Below are positions 1 to 9,393 of a stretch of 64,000 nucleotides of DNA, in pieces. A program made the translations under genes and the position numbers. How positions within the stretch are numbered: the stretch's first letter is position 1; each line of letters starts with the position of its first letter. The notes under the pieces are model-generated. The model was not told the origin of the DNA. It did not search any database and saw only the letters and a program-made list of their open reading frames with translations. This DNA comes from Ricinus communis (Eukaryota; Streptophyta; Magnoliopsida; Malpighiales; Euphorbiaceae): contig NC_063260.1 of NCBI RefSeq assembly GCF_019578655.1, forward strand, positions 4,528,501-4,592,500, written 5' to 3'.

Positions 1-999
1 TTTTCCATGGATATCATACTTATCCACATGAGTTTCTTGACTCTACATGCTATTTGCATTGTACTTATATGTTATTTCACTCTTTCCGTCTTTATTACTT
101 TATGATCTTATCTTGATGTTCATATTTACTCAAGTATTCAAGTCCTTGACTCTTGAATCCATCTCCACACTTATGCCTTCATCTTCATTTATATGTATAA
201 ATGATAATTAAAGATTACCTACTAAAAACAACAATACTAAACAAGATTGTTAGTAGTAATAATATTTTGCATCATCAAAATCACATATGAAACCTTGGGG
301 TCAACAAAACATATAACATAATATCAAATTATTTGGCAGCTCTATAAGATGTTATGAATTGTTTTCTTTTTCCTTAGGGGTACTTTATTATTTGCATAAA
401 TCACGATGGTTAAAGTTATATTACAGAAAATGCATAATTTCTCAGTTAAAAAATAATTTAACACTATAATTAATGATGATAAGTATATTAATTACATTAT
501 TCTCTATATCCTTCTTTTTTTGCAGTTTGCTTGGTGGGAAATATTTTCTAACACACTGCATTTCTGTTTTTTATATTACTATGTAATAAGATATGAAATA
601 ATTATTGGAAGACTACATGTTTTTCCAAATAACATATATACTAAATGTTTGAAGTTATCGTATATTATTAATAATTTACAATACTAAGTTTGATTATATT
701 TCTAATTTGTATAATATTATTTGATTTATTTCGCAGCATCACACAAGTGATCTATCTAGTGGTATAATGAAGACAGAGGAATGTGATGGTGAATGGTATC
801 GATAAATGGTTATAGAAGAAATTTTATACGCACAATATTGAGATTTAGAATTTTTTAGGTAAATGTTATTATTTATGGGTTTCAAAGAGTACATACCAAC
901 ATGTTGAATTGTAGCTGCTAATGGGAGTAGAGGTAATGTAGATTGAATTGAATGAATTTAGAGAGACTAAATTGACAACTCCAGATGTAAAGGCTGAGT
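1..999. other. AT-rich intergenic spacer
   Basis: I see no open reading frame of useful length, no splice-compatible exon and no recognisable repeat boundary here. The stretch is AT-rich and ends at the target-site duplication of the LTR element that follows. Confidence 0.5.
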
Positions 1000-1004
1000 T
1001 GATT
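1000..1004. repeat. Left target-site duplication (TGATT) of outer solo LTR
   Basis: TGATT directly precedes the TGTAACACCCGG terminus at 1005. The same five bases follow the other terminus at 6555-6559. A 5-bp duplication is the normal integrase footprint of LTR retrotransposons. Confidence 0.85.
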
Positions 1005-2969
1005 TGTAACACCCGGAATTTTATTATATATTTAATAATGAGTTTTTATTTAAGTTAATTTTAGCTTTAGTATTATTGGGTTTAATTTGAAATGATTTAA
1101 TGAAAAATTTAATATTAATCAAATAAATGAGTTATTTTCTATACCCAATTAGTTTGAGATTTTAAGAAATTATTCAAGTAAAATTATATATTGAAAAATT
1201 TTGGAAGAAATTATAAAGGATGTTTTTATAAAATAATTTTGAGAAAATTGGTATTATAATTGATTAGTAGTATTAAATTTTGAGTTGGAAATTGATTATG
1301 TAATTTAATTGTGTGTTAGGACTAAATTGGAAATTTATTTTGGAATAAGGATTGAAAGTATAATTTTATTTTTATGGGGTTTTAATAGAAATTTGTGAGT
1401 TTGGTATTTTCGTAAATAAATATGTCGGTCAGGGGTATTTTTGTAATTGTGTATTTTCAGTAATTCTAATTTGGCCCAAATTAAATAATTAAGGGCTTAA
1501 TTGAAAGGCTAAAGGAAAGTATGGGGGTTAAATTAGAATTCTGCGGGATGAAATTGTAAGTAATTAAGGAAGTTGAGGGACCAAATTGTAATAAGGAAAA
1601 GTTCAGTCAAATGTCGATATTGAAAGGAATGGAAATCGGGGAAGAAGAGAGGAGGAGAGAAAAAGCGGTAGAAGAAGGATAGTAGGGTCTGCATCGTCGG
1701 CCGCCGGCGTGCGATGCCAGGCGTCGGTGGCCGCGGCAGCGCAGCGTGGTAGCGGAGTGCGCGACGTGTGGCGGCCGGCCGTCGTTCGGCCGTTCCGGTG
1801 GCCTTCCGGCCGATCTCGGTGGCGATCAACTCCCCTTGGAGAGCTTCCTTTGGCGGCGGCTGTCGGTTTTAGTGGCTAGGAGGATGGGCGATCGGAGGGC
1901 GTATCCCGACTCTCCCTCGGCTCAAGCCTTGAAATGGCACCGGTTTTGTGGCGATCGGGGCTTCGTTTGCGAATCGACGGTCGAGATCGTCCGTAAATCT
2001 CTCCGGATGATCGGGTGTCGGATCGAAAAATCGGGCGGGGATCACACGCCGTTGTGAGTCCGATGGTGTGTTCGGATCGTCGATCGGACTCCGGCGGTTG
2101 GAGGCGAGTCGACCGAGCGATCGAGCGTCTCGGTAATTTTCTTTGGCCCGTTAATTTTAGAAATTCTTGGTTTAATTGTGTCTATTGGATGGTATTGAGT
2201 ATTTGATGATATCGTGAGTCAAAAATAATTGTCTGTCAGTTTGCCTGCCTCGTATTTTGTATTGTGTGGCGGAGTCGGGAAATAGTGAAGTTTGGGGACC
2301 CAACTCCCGTTGTTTAAATTGTTGGATATTTGAAGTGTTCTTCTGGCAGGTCCTGGACCCATTTTTACGAGGGGTAATGTTCGTGTTGTAGGGGAGGTTC
2401 TGCCGGATTTTCGGTAGAATTCTCCCGAGTCGAGATTCTTAGACAGTCAGTCCTAGGAGTCTAGACCTAGGATTAATGATCGATTGTCTCAGCGTATTGA
2501 TAAATTGTTTTTCGTGATTAGATGATATGTCTGTTCGGCTCGCTCCAACTGAGGCACCGGAGCAGAGCTAGGAGGTCGCCCAATTCTGTGAGTTAAAGTC
2601 ATTTAATCTTTGCGCTATTGCTAGTCTGATTTTAATATGCTATTTAGAATTTGTGCTTAATATGATTATTAGTATCGCAAAATAAATGATTTCACTTGAT
2701 TATTAATATTTGAAATAATATAAATATTATTATTAGTAACGTTATAATAATACATATATTATTATTCTGTCGACACGAATTGCACGTTGCCTTATCCTAA
2801 ACTTTTAATCTTTATTTTGATATGTGTTGAATGATTTCATTAGACAATGATATTTATTAAATGCGGTGATTGCGATTTGGGAAATGTGGCTTGTAGAACA
2901 TGCCACTTTGATGGGTTACATCGGGACGCATTCGCCGTGCGATCTTGGATATAAGATTATTATGGATTG

Positions 2970-3135
2970 TCTGCCCTGATCGAGCATTGCTCTTTGGGCT
3001 GAGTTCAGTTGATTGCCGGAGTTAAGGTCCCTGATCGAGCGATGCTCTCTGGGCGCCGGCTTATTTGGAATTCAAGTGTTCAGGCTGGAGGTAAGGACCC
3101 TGATCGAGCTTGCTCTCTGGGCGCCAGACCTGTTG
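2970..3135 (+). repeat. Tandem array in outer LTR, 3 copies
   Basis: The motif CTGATCGAGC followed by TGCTCT and TGGGC occurs near 2976, 3031 and 3100, spaced roughly 55-70 bp. The inner LTR carries the same unit in reverse complement, but five times. Confidence 0.7.
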
Positions 3136-3519
3136 GATTAAGAGAGCCGAATGGCTACTAGATTTTGGGGTTTAGGGTTCTACCGAGCCACTCGTCCCGT
3201 AAAAGTAAATATATATTTTTATTTATTTATTTATTATGGTATTTGATTATAATGTGATTTGTATTTACGTGCATGGTTGATATTTTGATTCGAATGATTA
3301 GTATTTTATGTGAAGGAAATAGCAGGGTATGATTATAGTATGGTTTGATATACTGATTTGAATAATCTATGTTTTCTGAGAAGAAGCAATAGTCCCTAGA
3401 TTATTTGATTTTAACTCACTCTCGAGACTGACAGTCTCCATTTATGTTTTTCTTCAGATTCGTGACTATCAGTTCTCCCGCGACTCTTATTCAGTAACCC
3501 GACTCCTTCATCATCGGGT

Positions 3520-3524
3520 GATGT
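3520..3524. repeat. Left target-site duplication (GATGT) of inner solo LTR
   Basis: GATGT precedes the TGTCACGACC terminus at 3525 and is repeated at 6266-6270 after GGGTGTTACA. Removing the insert and one duplication restores the outer LTR sequence, which the inner copy shows uninterrupted (in reverse complement) near 3800-3820. Confidence 0.9.
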
Positions 3525-4154
3525 TGTCACGACCCCACTCGTGGGCCCGTGACCGGCACTAGGGAATGGGTAGGCTTAAGGCCACCGAAACCCGTAGTAA
3601 GCCTGACACTCACTGATTTAAACAAATCTCATCTCAAATTAATATTATTAAAACCATAAATTATCTTAATAGCCACATTCTATATAAATACTTCGGTCTG
3701 CCAGAAAAACTAGGCGAGACCCGAAGCTCAGAAAATTTACAACTGATACATTTACTATTACTACTGCGGAGAATCTAAGATTTACCATTTTACATACCAA
3801 ATCAAATACTTCACCCGATGATGAAGGAGTCGGGTTATTGAATAAGAGTCGCGGGAGAACTAACAGTCACGAATCTGAAAAAAAATAAATGGAGACTGTC
3901 AGTCTCGAGACTGAGTTAAAATCATACATCTAAAACAGTTTCAAATATCTCAATGTCACATTCATTTAATTTTAAAATAATTAATAAATCGCGCGAACCA
4001 TACGTGTCATGCCATGCTTAAACAAAATTTATTCCACATGCAACGGGACGGAGTACTTCAGTAGAACTCTAATCCCAACTCTAAAATCTCGATTATTTCA
4101 ACACTTATGTCTCAACTAACCTCAACTCTATCATCTCAAACCTCTCATTCCAAC

Positions 4155-4515
4155 AGATTTGGCCAGAGAGCAAAGCTCGACCAGGACCTTACCTCCGATC
4201 AGGTCACTTAACTCTCAGCCTTAGCCTTTTGGCTCTCTTATCCAATAAGACTGGCGCCCCGAGAGCAAAGCTCGACCAGGGACCTTACCTCCAGTCTGGT
4301 CACTTAAATATCCAAATAAGAAATCTAGTAGCCATTCGACTCTCTTAATCCAATAAGACTAGCGCCCCGAGAGCAAAGCTCGACCAGGGACCTTACCTCC
4401 AGTCTGGTCACTTAAATATCCAAATAAGCCGGCGCCCCGAGAGCAATGCTCGACCAGGGACCTTTACTCCGGCAACCACACTCTACTAAGCCCAGAGAGC
4501 GATGCTCGACCAGGG
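4155..4515 (-). repeat. Tandem array in inner LTR, 5 copies
   Basis: GAGAGCAAAGCTCGACCAGG or a close variant recurs near 4163, 4261, 4369, 4437 and 4495. This is the reverse complement of the array at 2970-3135 with two more units, so the array has expanded or contracted since the copies separated. Confidence 0.75.
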
Positions 4516-5714
4516 CAGGTCCTAATCTTTCTTTCTCAAAATTTTTACCTCTTTACCCTTTTCCTATCTCTCTCATATTATATTGGACACTCATCCAACT
4601 CCTATGTTCTACTGCCGTCCCATCCTGTGTCATCATGCAATATTAAAATTGGTAATAAAGGAAAAACATATTTAAATAGTAATTAAAAGCATCATGCAAA
4701 TGATAATAATAATAATTGAATGAAAAATTAAAATTGCAAATAAATATTCACAGTAGCAAATCAAATTTTATGCATGACACGTGCGTAAACGATATATGAC
4801 TTTAACTCACAGGATTGGCGACCTCCTAGCTCTGCTCCGGTGCCTCGGTAGGAGCGAGCTGAACAGACAGATCATCTAATCACGGAAAACAATTTATCAA
4901 AACGATGGAACAATTACAATAGACCCTAGGTCTAGACTCCTAGAATTGACTGTCTAAGAATCTCGACTCGGGAACTACCGAAAATTCGGCAGAACCTCCC
5001 CTACAATACGAACATTACCCCCCGTAAAAACGGGTCCAGGACCTGCCAGAAAAACACTCCAAATAACTAACAATTAAAACAACGGGAGTCGGGTCCCCAA
5101 ACTTCACTATTTCCGACTCGCCACACAAAGACAAAACACGACTATGGCAGGCCAACTGACAGACAAATATTTATGACTCACAAATATCATCAAGTACACA
5201 ATATAAACCAAAGACACAAATTAAACCAAGGATTTCTAAAAATAACGGGCCAAAGAAAATTACCGAGACGCTCGATCGCTCGGTCGACTCGCCTCCAGCC
5301 GCCGGAGTCCGATCGACGATCCGAACACACCATCGGACTCACAACGACGGCCGATGACGATCCACGCCCGATTTTCCGATCCGACACCCGATCATCCAGG
5401 AGAGATTTGCGGACGATCTCGGCTCGATTCGCAAACGAAACCCGATCGCCACGAAATCAGTGCCATTCGCGAGCTTGGTGAGAGTCGGGATACATCCTCC
5501 GATCATCCATCCTCCGGAGCTCGCCGAAAAAAGCCCAAAAACGCTGGCTGCCACTATTTTCTCTCTCCACCGTGAATCTCCGATTCAAGCCACCATCGAC
5601 ATGGCCAAAACAAAGCCGAGGGCCGAGAGGAGTCGATCGGCACCAAGATCGGCCGACCACCGCCGGAAGCCGCGGGAAAAAGCCATCTTCCTCCTCGCTC
5701 GCATGACTCCTCCT

Positions 5715-5734
5715 TCTCTCTCTCTCTCTCTCTC
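5715..5734. repeat. (TC)n microsatellite in the inner LTR
   Basis: A pure TC run inside the LTR; the corresponding place in the outer copy (about 1640-1670) has an irregular GA-rich stretch. Confidence 0.8.
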
Positions 5735-6265
5735 TTCCTCTCTTCCTTCCCCGACTTCCATTCCTTTCAATATCGACATTTGACCCCTGAACTTTTCCTT
5801 ATTACAATTTGGTCCCTCAACTTTCTTAATTACTTACAATTTCATCCCGCAGAATTCCAATTTAACCCCCAAACTTCTTTTTAGCCTTTCAATTAAGCCC
5901 TTAACTAATTAATTTGGGCCAAATTAGAATTATTGAAAATACACAATTACAAAAATACCCCTGACCAACATATTTATTTACGAAAATACCAAACTCACAA
6001 ATTTCCATTAAACCCTCACAAAAATAAAATTATAATTTCAATCCTTATTCCAAACTAAATTTCCAATTAAATCCTACACACAATTAAATTAAATAATCAA
6101 TTATAATACCAATTTTTCCAAAATTCTTTTATTAAAACATCCTTTATAATTTCTTCCAAAATTTTCCGATATATAATTTTACTTGAATAATTTCTTAAAA
6201 TTTCAAACTAATTGGGTATAGAAAATAACTCATTTATTAAATATATAAAAATTCCGGGTGTTACA

Positions 6266-6270
6266 GATGT
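6266..6270. repeat. Right target-site duplication (GATGT) of inner solo LTR
   Basis: Matches 3520-3524 exactly. Outer LTR sequence resumes here with ATTTGATTTGG. Confidence 0.9.
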
Positions 6271-6554
6271 ATTTGATTTGGTATGTAAATTGGTAAATCT
6301 TAGATTCTCCGCAGTAGTAATAGTAGATGTATCAGTTGTAAATTTTCTGAGCTTCGGGTCTCGCCTAGTTTTTTCTGGTAGACCGAAGTAATTATGTAAA
6401 ATGTAGCATTTAAGATAATTTGTGGCTTTAATAATATTAATTTGAGATGAGATTTGTTTAAGTCAGTGAGTGTCAGGCTTACTACGGGTTTCGGTGGCCT
6501 TATGCCTACCCATTCCCTAGTGCCGGTCACGGGCCCACGGGTGGGGTCGTGACA

Positions 6555-6559
6555 TGATT
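6555..6559. repeat. Right target-site duplication (TGATT) of outer solo LTR
   Basis: Matches 1000-1004 exactly and marks the end of the nested LTR pair. Confidence 0.85.
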
Positions 6560-7007
6560 GATTTATTTGGGTTAAAGAGAACTCTCTGTTTCTCTAACTT
6601 TTGTCCTCTCCTAGGATATTTTGGGCAGCTGCCAATGGCACTTTTCACAGGCAGTCTCTTTAGTGGTCATTGTGGCCTCCTCTCTTTGTTTATATCTAAA
6701 TCTTGTCTTGTTTAATTATGGATCGTGCCTTAATGCCTTTAGTTCGGTGGAGTGTTGTTCTTGTGATTTTTTATTGCAGGTTTGCTTTACTCTAGACTTA
6801 TTCATGGGTCGGGCCTGGGCGGGCTTGGGCCGGGTCAGACTGGGCCTGATTTTTTTTTTAACAAGCCCAAGCCCGCCCAAGCCCGAAGATTTTTTAATAT
6901 CTCTCTACTCAAGCTCGAGGTCAAAATTTTTTAAAAAGCCCTGCCCAGCCCGGCCAACTATTAAACCTCTGTTCATTGGCCGGGCCTGACCAGGCCCGAC
7001 CGACAAT

Positions 7008-7105
7008 TCAACACAAATATTCAAAATTTAAACCCAATTTCAACACAAATATTCAAAATTTAAACCCATTTTCAACACAAATATTCAAAATTTAAACTCA
7101 ATAAT
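7008..7105 (+). repeat. Three tandem copies of a ~32-bp unit
   Basis: The unit begins CAACACAAATATTCAAAATT and is followed by a short variable AAACCCA-type tail. Three near-identical copies lie inside the hAT-like element. Confidence 0.8.
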
Positions 7106-7375
7106 CATGTTCATCATGATAATAAAGATACAAACATCAATTAATATTTTTAACCATCTAAATAAAACTCCAAAAACTGAAATAAAAGAACAACAATATA
7201 GATGAAAACTCCTTCAAGCCAAATTCACATTTCCTACAAAACAAAAAATATTTAAATTAATAAGTATTTTATATAAATAAAAATAACTAGTAAGCTAAAT
7301 CAATATATAAATAATAAACTTACCTAAAAATCCATATATTATTAATAACAACAAAACTATAAATAAAAATAATAA

Positions 7376-7440
7376 CTAGCTAAGTGGTATAAGGCACTTA
7401 ATTATAAGCAGAAGTTCACAGATTCGAGTGTTGAGTATGA
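7376..7440 (+). other. tRNA-like stretch with A-box and B-box resemblance
   Basis: Inside the hAT-like element, TAGCTAAGTGGTATAAGGCA resembles a pol III A box and GATTCGAGT, about 40 bases on, resembles a B box. The stem partners needed for a functional tRNA are not evident. It may be a captured tRNA or SINE piece, or chance. Confidence 0.35.
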
Positions 7441-7641
7441 CATATTTTTTTCTAACTAAACTAGATATCGGGCAGGGCTGGGCTTGGGTTTATATATAAA
7501 TCCTAAGCCCGGCCCTAGGAGTACAGGCTTTTCGTGGGTTTGGGCCGGACCGGACTTGAACACAAAATTTTTTGTTTAAGCCCGGCCCGAACAGTACGAG
7601 CCGGGCGAGTACCCAGGCCCATAAACAAGTCTACTTTACTC

Positions 7642-9322
7642 TAGCTGTTGCCAGAGGTGGTAGTGCAGCTTTGTCTGCCTCTGGAGCCTACAAATGTCTT
7701 TGGAAGTTTGTTGCTTAGCGAATGTGGATATGAGAGAGGTAAAGCTGTTTGAGTCTTGATATAGAGAAAAAAACAAGTTGATCATGTCCAGATCAATTGC
7801 GTTTTCAGCTCTGTTCCTGCAAAATCAAAGATAATATGGTGGTTTTGTTAACGACAACACGTTGGGCTTTTTCCACTATTTCAAATAGCTTGGGGAAGGA
7901 GAAGAATGGTTTTAGAGGACATATTTTTATCTCAGGAACTAGATTGCAATTTTTCTATGAGACTGTAGCCTTAGAGTTGATTTATGGTTGGACTGTAAGC
8001 CCAAGTTATTAGGTTTAATAGGTCTAAACCGTTTATTATTGAATTATATTTTAATTTAATTGTTATTATTTGGACCTTTGGCTCTTGTAGACTTGCTAGA
8101 GGGTTATTTTTCTCTTGTAATCTTTTTTCTTTGTAACTCTTTCAAGCTTCTCGACCTTTTAATCAATTCAATATTTTTATTTGTTTAAAGAAAGAAAAAG
8201 ATGAAAAGGTTAAGTTTAGATCAAATAATGAAAGGTAGCAACTCTTAAGAGACATAGAAAGTACCACTACGTCTTTAGTCTAGTTGAAGAGCTCTATAGA
8301 TGGAGGTCTCAAGTTTGGATCTCCACTTCTCCCTCTCTATGATAAAGAAAAAAAGAAGAGACAAAGAAAATAAGAAAAGAAACTATTAACAATATTTTTG
8401 TCTACACCATATTTTTTCAGCTTAATAAATAAATAGTTAAGGCATAAAAAATTAATAAGCCTAGTATGACATGTGGGTAGTTATTGATTAATGAATTTAA
8501 TTAAAATAATTATGTTAATTATTTTAATCTTATTCACATAGGTTTAATGGTTATTTATAAGTGGAATAAGAGAAAATAGATATTCAAATACAAAGTTATT
8601 TAAAACTTCCTCCGTAGTTACTCAGAATCTTGGCTCGTGGTGCTCTTAGTGAAGAGGACAAGGACTAATGGTTATGCCATGTGATGGTTATGACAATGCA
8701 AAAAATAAAAAGGGAAAAGAAGGAGACAACAAGGACACAGAGTTAGAAATGACAATGGTGTAGGTCGGGGACTGATTTGGTCTCTCCCATCCCTACCTCG
8801 TCAAAGACGGGGCAGATACGAAGTAGAAAAAGTTATTTTAAAGTGGAATTAGGTCGAAAATCATTTATATTGGACCGTCATAGTCATTTGATGTTATATT
8901 ATAGTTGAAAAACGTTTGAAACCACAATAATTTGAGAAGTCAAGAGGCATAAATTTTTTCTTATTAGTTCGTATACCACACAGGTGGAACTCTCGCAACC
9001 AAGTGAATTTTACATATTTCTTATGTTTAGATGTGGAGGTATATCTTAAGTTTGGGTGTTCCTGACTATTTTTGCAAATGTCGTGGGTGAAATGGCATCA
9101 AACCCAAACGATGTAAAAACAGCCTCCGAAAGGTTGCGGGCAAACCGAAGCAAAGTAGATCACAATTATTCGCAACACCCTCTCGATTTCAGCAACAAAC
9201 TGTCTTCATTTTTGTCTTCCTTCTCCGCCCACTGTGACTGTATGCAACGAGAAGTACATATAAAAAATGATAACAAATTCAGTCTTTTTGCTAGAATATA
9301 CCTCTCGCTCCCTTTCCCTTTA
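7642..9322. other. Intergenic spacer with unclassified relics
   Basis: No gene can be supported. A T-rich stretch near 8090-8190 looks like the tail of a decayed retroelement. A SINE-like segment is listed separately at 8265-8345. The last 200 bases are probably promoter and 5' leader of the MraY gene. Confidence 0.4.
8265..8345 (+). repeat. Possible tRNA-derived SINE head
   Basis: TTAGTCTAGTTGAAGAGC resembles an A box and CAAGTTTGGATCTC a diverged B box, spaced as in tRNA genes, and an A-rich tract follows within about 15 bases. I could not find convincing target duplications, so the call is tentative. Confidence 0.3.
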
Positions 9323-9388
9323 ATGGCCTCCATTTCCGTACCAATCTCTATTGCTTTTTCATTTTCTCCCGCTTTTTTTCTTCTTTAG
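9323..9388 (+). other. Upstream ORF (21 codons) before the MraY start
   Basis: An ATG at 9323 opens a 21-codon reading frame in another frame and stops at 9388, five bases before the chosen MraY start at 9394. If the transcript begins upstream of it, it could lower translation of the main frame. Nothing shows that the peptide matters. Confidence 0.35.
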
Positions 9389-9393
9389 TAGCC

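Larger units (their letters stand above)
3525..6265 (-). mobile_element. Inner solo LTR inserted in the outer LTR
   Basis: A full-length 2,741-bp LTR in minus orientation. Read on the minus strand it runs TGTAACACCCGG...GGGGTCGTGACA, the same family as the element it entered. It is flanked by perfect GATGT duplications (3520-3524, 6266-6270). It has no internal coding region and no second LTR. The GC-rich block lies at about 5260-5700 and the tandem array at 4155-4515. Because it is opposite in orientation to its host copy, the locus forms a long inverted repeat with a spacer of only about 290 bp. Confidence 0.88.
1005..6554 (+). mobile_element. Outer solo LTR, split by a nested LTR
   Basis: The element starts TGTAACACCCGG and ends GGGGTCGTGACA, so it has the TG...CA termini of an LTR. 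Its own sequence is 1005-3524 plus 6271-6554, about 2.8 kb; the 2,741-bp inner LTR and one copy of its duplication lie between. It contains a GC-rich block (about 1680-2130) and a short tandem array (about 2970-3135). No gag, protease, reverse transcriptase or integrase is present, and TGATT flanks both ends, so it is a solo LTR left by LTR-LTR recombination, or a wholly non-coding element. The TGTAACACC terminus and great length recall Ty3/gypsy chromovirus (Tekay/Del-like) LTRs, but that assignment is inference. Short open frames in the GC-rich block recur in both copies only because the copies are homologous. Confidence 0.85.
6793..7633. mobile_element. Non-autonomous hAT-like DNA transposon
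   Basis: The left end reads TAGACTTATTCATGGG and the right end, reverse-complemented, reads TAGACTTGTTTATGGG, so there are imperfect terminal inverted repeats. The 8-bp sequence CTTTACTC stands on both sides (6785-6792 and 7634-7641); an 8-bp duplication is diagnostic of the hAT superfamily. The subterminal regions are rich in GGGC and GCCC words that fold on each other. No transposase is encoded in 841 bp, so it would need a transposase from elsewhere. It contains a short tandem repeat and a tRNA-like stretch. Confidence 0.8.

Noticed and set aside
1746..2206. Open frames in the GC-rich part of the outer LTR, mirrored at 5190-5387
   Set aside because: They are shared because both copies are the same LTR; there is no protein-family match, and high GC content alone lengthens open frames.
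5173..5783. Overlapping frames on both strands in the inner LTR
   Set aside because: Same GC-rich LTR block; overlapping frames on both strands are the mark of low stop-codon density, not of genes.
3525..6554. Reading the whole 1005-6554 block as one fold-back DNA transposon
   Set aside because: The two sets of 5-bp duplications and the restored junction fit nested solo LTRs better, and TG...CA ends fit LTRs.
6621..6989. 122-codon frame crossing the left end of the hAT-like element
   Set aside because: It runs from spacer through the element border into GC-rich subterminal repeats, so it is a chance fusion.
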